From positions 1 through 64,000 of the forward strand of contig NZ_FOZK01000004.1 of assembly GCF_900114435.1 (NCBI RefSeq): a DNA stretch of 64,000 nucleotides, read 5' to 3'. Below, piece after piece: positions 8,657-16,908 of the stretch (position 1 is its first letter; each line of letters opens with the position of its first letter). The translations under genes and the position numbers were made by a program. The notes beneath the pieces are model-generated. The model did not search any database, was not told the DNA's origin, and worked only from the letters and a program-made list of their open reading frames with translations. Source of the DNA: Halomicrobium zhouii (GTDB taxonomy: Archaea; Halobacteriota; Halobacteria; Halobacteriales; Haloarculaceae).

Positions 8657-8671
8657 AGTAAAAGTTTTACT
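8657..8671. promoter_or_regulatory. Palindrome AGTAAAAGTTTTACT upstream of HalOD1 gene
   Basis: A perfect palindrome (7 bp arms around one G) centred about 41 bases upstream of the ATG at 8623. It is AT-rich in a GC-rich context and sits where a BRE/TATA or an operator would be expected for the minus-strand gene. Confidence 0.5.
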
Positions 8672-9057
8672 GCCGGTATGGGTTTTCTTCCGCTACGGCG
8701 ACCCGCCGCCGTACGGCTATTGGCGCCCCGAAATCGGCCGTCTTCGCCGAATTATAACAGATTTCGTACCAGTTTGCGACAGACGGCTCGACGCTGGCGT
8801 TCAACGAAAGCTTTCAGTCTCCTAAGACGAGCTTACTCCCCGTGTTGGCGGTCGAAGGGGTGGAACTGTGGCCCGCTGAGCCGACTGTCCCGGACGTGCT
8901 GGACGCGCGTGTCCCGGACGCGTTGGCGGCGACCCGTTCGTCGGTCGCGTGCGGGTCGTCAGCCCGGCGGCGCGCCCCGCGGGGCGCCGGTGACGTCCCC
9001 GGGATAGCCGCCACCCGGACTTCTTTGAGGTTTCGGCTCGTCTACACGAACGGAGCA
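8672..9057. other. Divergent spacer with no supported gene
   Basis: About 390 bases between the HalOD1 promoter (minus) and the membrane-protein gene (plus). A TTATAACAG stretch near 8752-8760 is TATA-like. Frames crossing the region have no family signature. Confidence 0.4.
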
Positions 9058-9507
9058 ATGTCCTCCCAATCCAAGTCGTCAGCGATGATGCGAAAAGGCG
9101 CGCGGTTCGCCGCGACAGAACTCCTCCGGGAACCGATGAAACAGGCCGTCCGCGAGGCTATCCGTGAGGAGGCCGACTCGGTCTCGGTCGCGAGCGGCGA
9201 GTCCGGTTCCTCGTCCGGCACGGTCGACGAGACCGACGAGGACTGGCACGGTCAGTCGTCCCCACAGCAGGACGACTCCGGCGGCGGGCGGTCCAAACTC
9301 GCCACGATGGGGCTCGTCCTCGCGATCGTCGCGATCACGTACATGGCCCGGAAGCGGATGTCCTCGACCAGCGGGTCGGCCTGGTCCGAGCAGTCGGCCG
9401 GCGACGTCGCCAGGGACGACGCCGAGGGCGGCTACGTCTCGGAAGGAGAGATGCAGACCGCCGAGACCGCCGACGAGAGCGCCAGCTCGTCGGCGTCCGA
9501 GCGATAA
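9058..9507 (+). CDS. Small single-pass membrane protein
   Basis: A 149-aa protein from ATG 9058. The N-terminal 45 residues are helical and basic-acidic (ELLREPMKQAVREAIREEAD), residues about 52-80 are Ser/Gly/Asp-rich, and residues about 84-98 (MGLVLAIVAITYMARKRM) form one short transmembrane helix with a positive inside flank. The C-terminus is Ser/Glu-rich and probably disordered. This layout is common in small haloarchaeal proteins of unknown function. Four tandem hairpins follow the gene. Confidence 0.65.
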   Translation: MSSQSKSSAMMRKGARFAATELLREPMKQAVREAIREEADSVSVASGESGSSSGTVDETDEDWHGQSSPQQDDSGGGRSKLATMGLVLAIVAITYMARKRMSSTSGSAWSEQSAGDVARDDAEGGYVSEGEMQTAETADESASSSASER

Positions 9508-9546
9508 CGGACAGCGACACGGGGACGAACCGGCCGCGACGAACGC

Positions 9547-9656
9547 CGATAGACTCACTCCGTTCGTCTATCGAGCCCGGCCTCTCACAGTTCGGCCGGA
9601 TGCCGACGGACTCGCTCTGCTCGTCCGTCCAGCCCTGTCTCACTGCGCTCGACAGG
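9547..9656. repeat. Array of four hairpins with a conserved 11-nt loop
   Basis: Four consecutive perfect stems: CGATAGAC/GTCTATCG (9547-9573), CCGGCC/GGCCGG (9577-9599), GACGGAC/GTCCGTC (9605-9629) and CCTGTC/GACAGG (9634-9656). Loops are all exactly 11 nt: TCACTCCGTTC, TCTCACAGTTC, TCGCTCTGCTC, TCACTGCGCTC. The stems differ but the loop is conserved, which argues for recognition of the loop on a structured nucleic acid. It lies between two convergent genes. Confidence 0.75.
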
Positions 9657-9685
9657 ACGCCGGTACGGGATTACAACCACCACTA

Positions 9686-10354
9686 TCAGGGGCGCGATTC
9701 GCGGTCGAGGTGCGCGCCGAGCGTGGCCGCCACTAGCCGTCGATGGCCGCGGCGCAACCGCTCGGAGAGCGCCTGGTGTGAGACGTCGAGTTCCTCGGCC
9801 AGTTCCGTGAGCGTCGTCTGCCGGGGGACGTCGTAGTACCCCCGTTCGAGGGCGACTTCGACCGTCTGGAGCTGTTGCTCCGTCAGATCTGACTGGCCGG
9901 CACGCGAGGACTCCGTCATCGGGTAGATCCGTTCGATCCGCGCGTCGACGCCGTACCGGTCACAGGACTCGACGATGGCCGCGACCGCGTCCCGTCGGGG
10001 AAAGAGGAGCCGGAACGTCCAGGTGCCGCCCTGTGCTCGCGCGCCGAGAATCACACCCCGGCCGGCGACGAGCAGCCCGGTCACGACCGGCACTCGCGTC
10101 GTCCACGTCAGTCGGAAGAGCGAGGCTTCGTGGACCTGCGTGCACACGGAGACCCCGTCGACGCTCGGGTCCTCGGCGAGGGCCTCGGTGAGCGTTCCCC
10201 GGTCGGCGCCGGAGCCCCACACCAGCGGCATCACCTCGTCGGTGCCGTCGGTCACCACCCGGACGGCCTCGAAGACGGCGTCGGGGAGTCGCCGACACGT
10301 CTCCTGCAGTGCGAACTGTTCGGCCGGGACTGACGCCTCGACGATAGTGCTCAT
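9686..10354 (-). CDS. Bat-type HTH_10 transcriptional regulator
   Basis: A 222-aa haloarchaeal bacterio-opsin-activator-like regulator. The N-terminal sensor half (residues 1-150) has no known ligand motif; residues about 155-215 are the HTH_10 domain (LTEQQLQTVEVALERGYYDVPRQTTLTELAEELDVSHQALSERLRRGHRRLV). It should bind DNA as a transcription factor. The first 15 residues (STIVEASVPAEQFAL) are nearly identical to the gene at 24608-25309, so the two are paralogues. A TATA-like GTAATATAC lies about 30 bases upstream of the ATG, fitting a leaderless transcript. Confidence 0.85.
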   Translation of the reverse strand: MSTIVEASVPAEQFALQETCRRLPDAVFEAVRVVTDGTDEVMPLVWGSGADRGTLTEALAEDPSVDGVSVCTQVHEASLFRLTWTTRVPVVTGLLVAGRGVILGARAQGGTWTFRLLFPRRDAVAAIVESCDRYGVDARIERIYPMTESSRAGQSDLTEQQLQTVEVALERGYYDVPRQTTLTELAEELDVSHQALSERLRRGHRRLVAATLGAHLDRESRP

Positions 10355-10381
10355 CCGGCTACTGACCCGTACGGCCGTCGG

Positions 10382-10390
10382 CGTAATATA
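10382..10390 (-). promoter_or_regulatory. Probable TATA box of Bat-type regulator
   Basis: GTATATTAC on the minus strand, about 30 bases upstream of the ATG at 10354. This spacing places transcription start at or next to the start codon, as is usual for haloarchaeal leaderless mRNAs. Confidence 0.5.
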
Positions 10391-10436
10391 CTGCAGGCAG
10401 TTCGCCCGTCGGACAGCGGGGAAACGGTGCGGCCGG

Positions 10437-10631
10437 CTAGAGGACCAAGGCGATCACCGCCAGGATCAGGAACACCACGACGAGGATCTTCGCGATGTCC
10501 ATGGAGATCCCGGCGACGCCGCCCATCCCGAGGGCCGCGGCGACGATGGCGAGGACGAAGAAGGCGATCGCCCACGTGAGGAACTCACCGCCGCCGAGTT
10601 GCAGCGCCAGGTCTGTCAGGGTCGCGTACAT
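10437..10631 (-). CDS. DUF1328 family small membrane protein
   Basis: A 64-aa protein with two predicted transmembrane helices ([19 protein letters not shown] and [18 protein letters not shown]) joined by [12 protein letters not shown]. This is the DUF1328/UPF0391 layout found in many bacteria and haloarchaea, often induced by envelope or osmotic stress. Function is unknown. It lies between the Bat-type regulator and the otsAB genes, in a region rich in stress-type genes. Confidence 0.85.
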   Translation of the reverse strand: MYATLTDLALQLGGGEFLTWAIAFFVLAIVAAALGMGGVAGISMDIAKILVVVFLILAVIALVL

Positions 10632-10941
10632 CTCAGACCACCTCCGCGTCGTCGACGCGCTCTCGCGGGCTCGACCGCCGGCGCTCGCTGCTCAGTGCCT
10701 CGTCCGCACCGTTCGCGCCAGAGTTGACTGGCATACGGGTACGTGTTGGTCACGAAACACGTAACCCCTGTCGCTTGCGAGCGCAGGCGCTTGAAGGACA
10801 CACGGCGGGCGGCGGGGCGCTGTCTCTGTCGCTCTCCACACCGCTCCCGTCTGGCGGTTCGCTGTCGTCCCCGTATTAAATGCCCCGCGTGTGCAGGGGC
10901 GGGGTCTACCTGGGTCGAGGAGGTACCATGGTGTAGCCGCT
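10632..10941. other. Divergent spacer upstream of otsA
   Basis: 310 bases between the DUF1328 gene (minus) and otsA (plus). GTATTAAATG at 10874-10883 is a plausible TATA element for otsA. No gene is supported. Confidence 0.4.
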
Positions 10942-12483
10942 ATGGAGAAGTCACATCTCTCGGAGGGGTCGGTCGACCGCGGTTCGACCCGGCCCACGCC
11001 CGGCGTTCCGGGCGAGGAACTTCTCGTTCTCTCGAATCGCCAGCCCTATCGCCACTCCGACGACGACGGCGACGGGATAACAGTCGACGCCCCGGCCGGC
11101 GGGCTGACGGCCGGTCTCGACGCGGTGATGCGCCAGGTGAACGGCACGTGGATCGCCTGGGGCGACGGCGACGCGGACGCCGCCGTCGTCGACGACGACG
11201 GGCGAGTCACGGTCCCGCCGGGGGAGAGCGACGGGCAGTACACCCTCGAACGGCTCTGGCTCACCGACGAGCAGGTCGACAACTACTACTACGGCTTCAG
11301 CAACCGCGTGCTGTGGCCCATCTGCCACTCCGCGCTGACCAACGTCGACGGCAACGCCCGATTCTGGGACCACTACCAGGGCGTCAACGAGCGCTTCGCC
11401 GACGCCGTCGTCGATTCGGCCGACCCCCGGTCGGTCGTCTGGTTCCACGACTACCACCTCGGCCTCGCCGCGGAGATGGTTCAGGACCGGATCCCCGAGG
11501 GCGTGTTCTGCATCCACACCTGGCACATCCCGTGGCCGTCGTGGGACGTGTTCCGCGCCTGCCCGCACGGGCGCGAGGTGCTCCGCGGGATGCTCGGCAA
11601 CGACCTCGTCGGCTTCCACGTCCCCAGGTACTGCGACAACTTCCTGCGCTGTGTCTCGGCGGCGCTGCCCGGGGCACACGTCGACTGGGAGAACCGGCGC
11701 GTCGTCCACGAGCAGTCGGTGACGACGGTTCGTGCGTTCCCGATGGGCGTCCCTGCCGACGACATCAACCGCCAGGCCAAGCACCCCGGGGCCGAGACGT
11801 TCTGGCGCGACTTCAGCGACACCCACGGCATCGACGACGACACGAAGGTCGGCGTCGGCGTCGACCGCCTCGACTACACGAAGGGGATCCCCCAGCGAAT
11901 CGAGGCGCTCGAACGGCTCTGGGAGAGTTCATCGCAGTGGCGTGAGTCTTTCACGTACGTCCAGGTAGGCACGGAGAGCCGCTCGCAGATCGACGCCTAC
12001 AGCCAGTACCAGCAGCGCGTCGAGGACGCCGTCGAGTCGGTCAACGAGCGCTTCGGCACCGACGACTGGCAGCCTATTGTCTACACGACCGACTACCTGG
12101 CCGACGAGGCACTGTACGCGCTCTACCGCTTCGCCGACGTCGCCATCGTCAGTCCGATCCGCGACGGGATGAACCTCGTCTGCCAGGAGTACGTCGCCGC
12201 CCAGCAGGACGACGACGGCGTGCTCGTCCTCAGCGACCAGGCGGGCGCCCACGACGAACTCCACGAGTGGGTCATGTCGATCAACCCCCACGACACGACG
12301 GCGTTCAAGGAGACTGTCGACGAGGCGCTGGCCATGCCCCGGGAGGAACGTCGCCCCCGGATGGACGCGCTCCGCCGCCACGTCGCGACGAACGACATCT
12401 CCACGTGGATCCGCACTATCTTCGCGACCGTCGACGCGCTCCGCGAGCCGACCCCGAAAGACCAGCACCATGCGAGCGTCTAG
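10942..12483 (+). CDS. otsA: Trehalose-6-phosphate synthase
   Basis: A 513-aa GT20 glycosyltransferase read from ATG 10942. It makes trehalose 6-phosphate from glucose 6-phosphate and a nucleotide-activated glucose in the cytoplasm. Family signatures are visible: WPICHSA and HDYHL in the N-terminal Rossmann half, IHTWHIPWPSWDVF, GVDRLDYTKGIPQRI and the donor-binding SPIRDGMNLVCQEYVAAQ. The length is typical. It overlaps otsB by 14 bases (frames differ), so the two are one operon producing trehalose as a compatible solute. The haloarchaeal preference is to import or make osmolytes only under some salt conditions, so expression is probably salt-regulated (inference). Confidence 0.93.
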   Translation: MEKSHLSEGSVDRGSTRPTPGVPGEELLVLSNRQPYRHSDDDGDGITVDAPAGGLTAGLDAVMRQVNGTWIAWGDGDADAAVVDDDGRVTVPPGESDGQYTLERLWLTDEQVDNYYYGFSNRVLWPICHSALTNVDGNARFWDHYQGVNERFADAVVDSADPRSVVWFHDYHLGLAAEMVQDRIPEGVFCIHTWHIPWPSWDVFRACPHGREVLRGMLGNDLVGFHVPRYCDNFLRCVSAALPGAHVDWENRRVVHEQSVTTVRAFPMGVPADDINRQAKHPGAETFWRDFSDTHGIDDDTKVGVGVDRLDYTKGIPQRIEALERLWESSSQWRESFTYVQVGTESRSQIDAYSQYQQRVEDAVESVNERFGTDDWQPIVYTTDYLADEALYALYRFADVAIVSPIRDGMNLVCQEYVAAQQDDDGVLVLSDQAGAHDELHEWVMSINPHDTTAFKETVDEALAMPREERRPRMDALRRHVATNDISTWIRTIFATVDALREPTPKDQHHASV

Positions 12484-13291
12484 CCCGCCGCCGACCGTCG
12501 AGGACCGCCGCGCTGCCCTCCGCGACCGCTTCGCCGAGGCGGCCGGTGCCCTGCTCTGTCTGGACTTCGACGGGACGCTGGCGCCAATCGTCGATCAGCC
12601 GGACGACGCGGCGATGGCGGCCGACTGCAGATCCCTCGTGGGCAGACTCGCCCAGGACCCGCCGGTCGACGTCGCGGTGATCAGCGGCCGGGCCATCGAC
12701 GACCTGCAGGGCCGCGTCGACGTCGACGGCGTCGTCTACGCGGGCAACCACGGCCTGGAACTCAAGCGACGCGACCATATCGAGGTCGTTCCGGAGGCGG
12801 ACGAGCAGCGCGACGCCATCGACGACGTCTGCGCCGAAATCGAGGCGGCGACGGAATCGATCCCCGGCGTCGCCGTCGAGCACAAGGGCATCACCGCGAC
12901 GGTCCACTACCGGCAGGTGCCCGAGGAGCGAGTCCCCGAGGTCGTCGAGTCGGTCGACGCGAGCGTGGCCGACGTCGCGGCGCGGATGGACGCCCCCGGC
13001 GAGCCGTTCGAGGTGGTCGCGGGCAAACAGATCCGCGAGATACGCCCCCGCGTCGACTGGGACAAGGGCCGCGTCGTCGAGTTGCTCGCCGAGGACGTCC
13101 CCGACGACTGGGACGTCGTCTACGTCGGCGACGACACCACCGACGAGGACGCCTTCGAGGTCGTCGAACCCCAGGGACTCGGCGTGGCAGTCGGCGACAC
13201 TCCCGATACCGCGGCGTCGGTGCGCGTTCCGGACCAGGACGGGGTCGCCGACTTCCTCGAACTGGTCACGAACGAACTGGCGTCGGATTAG
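12470..13291 (+). CDS. otsB: Trehalose-6-phosphate phosphatase
   Basis: A 273-aa HAD-superfamily phosphatase. DFDGTLAPI near residue 33 holds the nucleophile Asp and the acid Asp; ISGR and the late GDDTTDEDAF motif complete the HAD active site. It dephosphorylates trehalose 6-phosphate to trehalose. It starts inside the end of otsA (14-base overlap) and its end overlaps the convergent membrane gene at 13288 by four bases. Confidence 0.93.
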   Translation: MRASSPPPTVEDRRAALRDRFAEAAGALLCLDFDGTLAPIVDQPDDAAMAADCRSLVGRLAQDPPVDVAVISGRAIDDLQGRVDVDGVVYAGNHGLELKRRDHIEVVPEADEQRDAIDDVCAEIEAATESIPGVAVEHKGITATVHYRQVPEERVPEVVESVDASVADVAARMDAPGEPFEVVAGKQIREIRPRVDWDKGRVVELLAEDVPDDWDVVYVGDDTTDEDAFEVVEPQGLGVAVGDTPDTAASVRVPDQDGVADFLELVTNELASD

Positions 13292-13956
13292 TCGGCGGGG
13301 CGGTCCGCGCTGTCGTCGCGGTCCGCAGCCCGTTCCCCGGTCCCGTCGACGTGGCGGTCCACCACCGACCGCAGGCCGTCGAAGTAACGCGTCCCCCAGA
13401 TGGCGACGAGGACGGCGCCGGCGATGCTGAACAGCATGTCCAGGACGACGTCGCCGAGGCCGAACTGGGCCAGTAGCGGCTTGCCGCCGAAGATCACTGC
13501 CAGTTCGCTGAGCGTGAACTCGGCGACCTCCCAGATCACGCCGAGTGCGCCGGCGAAGACGACGATGAAGACGAACCGGAGGTTCGGTGGAATCTCGACG
13601 CTCTCGTACTCGTTCTCGATCACCCGGACGAGGGCGTAGCCGACCCCCGCCACCACCGCCCCGGACACACCGTGTGCGATTTGATCGTACCAGCCGTAGG
13701 TCCGGTAGAGGCCGAGCATCCCGACCGCGTGCAGGAACGCCGCCGTGACGATCCACAGCGACAGTACCGGGCTGAGCTGGTTGTCGTACCGGTAGCGGAC
13801 GTACAGCGGAAAGAGCGCGATCAGGAACGGGAGGCCGGCGTTGACCACCATTCCGGCGCTCGCCTGGAAGACGGCGTAGGCCGTGATGGCGCCGAGCGCC
13901 AGCTGCATCGCGTACGTCGCCAGCCGGAGCGCGCGGCCCAGGTCGAGCTCCGTCAC
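13288..13956 (-). CDS. YjdF/DUF2238-like integral membrane protein
   Basis: A 222-aa polytopic protein read from GTG 13954-13956, which overlaps the stop of the upstream gene (GTGA). Six hydrophobic segments are visible. The pattern YDQIAHGVSGA, then IWEVAEFTLSE, then GDVVLDMLFSIAGA resembles the DUF2238 (YjdF) membrane family, where the Asp/His/Glu residues lie within or near the membrane. Function is unknown. It is translationally coupled to the related gene upstream. Confidence 0.75.
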   Translation of the reverse strand: MTELDLGRALRLATYAMQLALGAITAYAVFQASAGMVVNAGLPFLIALFPLYVRYRYDNQLSPVLSLWIVTAAFLHAVGMLGLYRTYGWYDQIAHGVSGAVVAGVGYALVRVIENEYESVEIPPNLRFVFIVVFAGALGVIWEVAEFTLSELAVIFGGKPLLAQFGLGDVVLDMLFSIAGAVLVAIWGTRYFDGLRSVVDRHVDGTGERAADRDDSADRPAD

Positions 13957-14534
13957 GAACCGCCCACCTCCGCCGAGGATCCGCCGATTGAGCCGTAGCG
14001 CTGGAAGTAGAGGTGGAAGAGGACGCCGGCGGCGACCCCGGCGCCCGTCGCGCCGACGAGTTCCCACATCAGGGCGACTCGGCCGGCGAGGAACGACGTC
14101 TCGAGGAGCACGTCGGAGAAGTACTGGAGGATCCCCCAGAGCCCGGCGACGGTCAGCGTCGTCAGGACGACGAACAGCACCGCGAACCAGGGCGGCATCT
14201 CCGCCGTCGAGAACGAGTCGATCTCGACGGCGACCAGCAGCGCCAGCGCCGCCACCGAGAGGTACGTCAGCGGCGTGACGAACAGCCCGACCCACTGGGC
14301 GACGAGTGGGACAGCCGCGAGGGCGAGCGGCTCCCAGGCGACGAGGACGGACGCGTCCCGCATGACGACTGTCGGGACCAGCGCCACCGCGACGACGGTG
14401 GCGCCGAAGACGGCCCAGAGCAAGTCCCCGACGGCCAGGCTCGCCAGCGTGCCCGCGACGAGGACGCCGACGAGCGTCCAGGTGACGGCGGCGTTCAGCG
14501 AGCGAGACTCGACGAGTCCGCGCAACCGTGCCAT
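13953..14534 (-). CDS. Integral membrane protein, partner of the DUF2238-like gene
   Basis: A 193-aa protein from ATG 14532-14534 (a GTG immediately before is an alternative). About six transmembrane helices fill the sequence. Its end, SFLAGRVALMWELVGATGAGVAAGVLFHL, lines up loosely with the last helices of the downstream DUF2238-like protein, so the pair may be diverged relatives forming one complex (inference). The stop overlaps the downstream GTG start by four bases. Confidence 0.7.
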   Translation of the reverse strand: MARLRGLVESRSLNAAVTWTLVGVLVAGTLASLAVGDLLWAVFGATVVAVALVPTVVMRDASVLVAWEPLALAAVPLVAQWVGLFVTPLTYLSVAALALLVAVEIDSFSTAEMPPWFAVLFVVLTTLTVAGLWGILQYFSDVLLETSFLAGRVALMWELVGATGAGVAAGVLFHLYFQRYGSIGGSSAEVGGS

Positions 14535-14667
14535 CACTCCAGCTACGGGCGTCTGGCCCTAAACGTTTGTTCCGCTGACGTGTCGGGAATCAACGACGAC
14601 GGACGACGAGTACCGACGACGGACGAGAACGGATGGGGACTGACAATTAGAGGGACGAGGCTCCCGG
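14535..14667. other. Short spacer
   Basis: Lies between two minus-strand genes. It contains repeats of the type ACGACGGACGA (about 14593-14625). Nothing else is seen. Confidence 0.35.
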
Positions 14668-15423
14668 TCAGAGGTAGGAGGCGTCCCACCGGGTCGCCTT
14701 CCGCTTGTTGCCGCAGTTGTTACAGACAATGCGGCCCATCGAGTCCATCGTGTTGTCGATGGAGTCGCAGTCGCCGCAGAACCAGCCGTAGCGATCGTTC
14801 AGTTCCCGGGTGCCGAAGACGGGGTAGAACGGCGCGCGGAGGCCGCGTTCGCCCTCGCTGAAGTTGACGAACAGCTCCCGGTCGTCCGGACCCGCGATCG
14901 CTTCGAGGACCTGCTCGGCCGGTTCCGTGCCGAGCTGTTTCTCGAAGACGACCTCGTCGAACTCCTGGTCGCCGATCTCGACCGTCGACGTCTCGGTCCG
15001 TTCGAAGCCGTGGTCGGTGTAGAACCCCGTCCCCGCCTCGTTCCCCTCGAGGACGAGCCCGCGGAGGACGACGGCCTCGCTGTCTTCGAACGTCTCCTGG
15101 ACGTGACCCAGGAGCTGGACGCCGATCCCCTCCTCGCGCTCGCCCGGGACGACGTGGAGCCAGTGGATCTCGCCGACGACCGGCTCCGTCTCGACGGTGG
15201 CGCCCTGGGCGAACCCGACGACCTCGTCGTCCACCTCGACGACGTCGAAGACCACGTGGTCGTCGTCGAGGAGCTCCCTGATGCGGTCCGGGGTGTACCA
15301 CTGTTCGACCATCTCGTCGATGGTCTCCTCGTCGACGAAGTGGCTGTAGGACTCCGAGAGCGAGGCGCGGGCGGCCCGCGCGATGTCCTCGGCGTCGTTC
15401 CCCGTTGCGGTGCGGATTTCCAT
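14668..15423 (-). CDS. GNAT acetyltransferase with C-terminal zinc ribbon
   Basis: A 251-aa protein. Residues 1-150 are a GNAT domain: VVGFAQGATV, then IHWLHVVPGEREEGIGVQLL is the acetyl-CoA-binding motif A, and GFYTDHGFERTET is motif B. Residues about 165-225 form a linker domain, and the C-terminus carries CGDCDS and CNNCGN, a four-Cys zinc ribbon. The fusion suggests a protein or nucleic-acid-bound acceptor, but the substrate is unknown. It is divergent from the small zinc protein at 15507, sharing an 83-base promoter region. Confidence 0.85.
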   Translation of the reverse strand: MEIRTATGNDAEDIARAARASLSESYSHFVDEETIDEMVEQWYTPDRIRELLDDDHVVFDVVEVDDEVVGFAQGATVETEPVVGEIHWLHVVPGEREEGIGVQLLGHVQETFEDSEAVVLRGLVLEGNEAGTGFYTDHGFERTETSTVEIGDQEFDEVVFEKQLGTEPAEQVLEAIAGPDDRELFVNFSEGERGLRAPFYPVFGTRELNDRYGWFCGDCDSIDNTMDSMGRIVCNNCGNKRKATRWDASYL

Positions 15424-15506
15424 GGGATATGTTCACACTCCAGTTATAAATTGGTTGCCACGCCGGGAGGTTTATCGGCGCGCCGCTCCACGTCACGGGT
15501 GAGACA

Positions 15507-15764
15507 ATGGCAGAGTCATCCCCCGACGAGAGCGACGCGGCCAGAATGATGCTCGAACCCGACGCCATCCACGAAGGGAACGGTGGCCCGTCCATCGACT
15601 GTCCCCAGTGCGGCGCGACCAACACCCTCGTCAGCATCGTCGAGGAGGGGCGCTGTACCGGCGTCCTCGACGACGACGCCGCCGAGGTCGAGTCCGAGGA
15701 CGAACAGCTCCAGCAAGGAGGCTGTGGCGCGAAGCTATCGCTCGAACTGGTCTGGGCGGCGTGA
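15507..15764 (+). CDS. Small Cys-containing protein
   Basis: An 85-aa acidic protein. CPQCGATNTL is one zinc knuckle; later single cysteines (GRCTG and GGCGAKL) could complete the site. The length and layout fit a haloarchaeal small zinc-finger protein. Function is unknown. It is divergent from the GNAT gene. Confidence 0.6.
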   Translation: MAESSPDESDAARMMLEPDAIHEGNGGPSIDCPQCGATNTLVSIVEEGRCTGVLDDDAAEVESEDEQLQQGGCGAKLSLELVWAA

Positions 15765-15782
15765 CGGGGCGACCGCCGCCGG

Positions 15783-16190
15783 TTACTGCCGTCGCTCCTC
15801 GTCCGCTTCTCCGGTTCCGAGCGGTTCGGCCTCCTCGTCGTCCAGCGGGTCGACCGCCCGCTCGTCGTTGTACTCCTCGTCGCCGGCCGCCTCGCCGGTC
15901 AACTCGTTGAGCACGGCCTCGCGGGCCTCGTCCGGTGACTCGAAGCGCTCGTCGACGAGGCGGTCGAAGACCGAGCCCAGTGACTCCGTCTCGTTGACCA
16001 GGTCGAGTTCTTGGTCGGCGTACTCGACGGCCAGTTCCTCGCTCGTCGCGGGGTACTTCGACTCCTCGAGCATGCCGACGTCGCCGATGGCGTCCTCGAC
16101 GGTCTCGGTCCGGTCGCGGCGCCGCTCGTTCGCGCTGTCCTGGACGCGCTCGTGGTCGGGGTCGTAGCCACCGCTCCCGTCGTTACTCAT
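15783..16190 (-). CDS. DUF5789 family protein, paralogue
   Basis: A 135-aa acidic protein from ATG 16188-16190. The middle (MLEESKYPATSEELAVEYADQELDLVNETESLGSVFDRL, then SPDEAREAVLNELTGEAAGDEEYNDE) matches the gene at 2516-2860 in order and spacing. The N-terminus is charged and likely disordered. It ends 18 bases from the convergent small zinc gene. Confidence 0.7.
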   Translation of the reverse strand: MSNDGSGGYDPDHERVQDSANERRRDRTETVEDAIGDVGMLEESKYPATSEELAVEYADQELDLVNETESLGSVFDRLVDERFESPDEAREAVLNELTGEAAGDEEYNDERAVDPLDDEEAEPLGTGEADEERRQ

Positions 16191-16320
16191 ACGTACTGGT
16201 AGGGACAGCGGACTGAAAGACCTGTTCCCAGACCGCGTGACCGCGGCGGGCGGCGCCCCGTCGCTCGGCACCCGGCGAAAGACCGTAGCCCGCCGCGACC
16301 CAATCCCGAGGTGAACGGCC

Positions 16321-16869
16321 ATGCCACTCGATATTCGGGAGCGATTCGAAGCAGAGCTAGCGGAGATCCCCGACGACCTGTTCGACCGGGAGCGGTTCGT
16401 CGGCGGCGTCGGCCCGGCGGACGCGGACGTCGTCTTCGTCGGCGAGGCGCCGGGCGCCAACGAAGTCGAACAGGGCGAACCCTTCGTGGGCAACGCCGGC
16501 CGCGTGCTGGACTCGCTGCTGGAAGACGTCGGCATCGAGCGCAAGCAGGTGTACATCACGAACCTCGTGAAGGTGCGCCCGCCGGAGAATCGCGACCCGA
16601 CCAGCGACGAAATCGAGGCCTGGCGTCCGGTGCTGTGGGCCGAAATCGAGGCGATCGACCCCGCGGTCGTCGTCCCGCTGGGCGCGTTCGCCAGCCGCGA
16701 GGTCGTCGAGCGCGACGCTCCCATCTCGGACCTGCGGGGCGAGACCTACGAACGGGACGGCTACGTCGTGGTCCCGACGTACCACCCCGCCGCGACGTTC
16801 TACGACGACAGCGTGAAGGCTGGACTGCAAGAGGACCTCGAACGGGTCGCCGAGATGGCGGGTCGGTAG
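16321..16869 (+). CDS. Family-4-like uracil-DNA glycosylase lacking cysteines
   Basis: A 182-aa UDG-superfamily protein. Motif GEAPGANEVEQGEPFVGNAGRVLD and the C-terminal YHPAATF motif are those of family 4/5 UDGs, which remove uracil from DNA in base-excision repair. Family 4 enzymes bind a [4Fe-4S] cluster through four cysteines; this protein has no cysteine at all (for example TNLVKVRPPENR where the family has KCRPP). The fold should survive without the cluster, but activity cannot be assumed. It is flanked by the DUF5789 gene and a low-complexity gene. Confidence 0.8.
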   Translation: MPLDIRERFEAELAEIPDDLFDRERFVGGVGPADADVVFVGEAPGANEVEQGEPFVGNAGRVLDSLLEDVGIERKQVYITNLVKVRPPENRDPTSDEIEAWRPVLWAEIEAIDPAVVVPLGAFASREVVERDAPISDLRGETYERDGYVVVPTYHPAATFYDDSVKAGLQEDLERVAEMAGR

Positions 16870-16908
16870 GGAGCAAACGGCGTTCTCGGGGTCATTCGTC
16901 GTCGGTCG

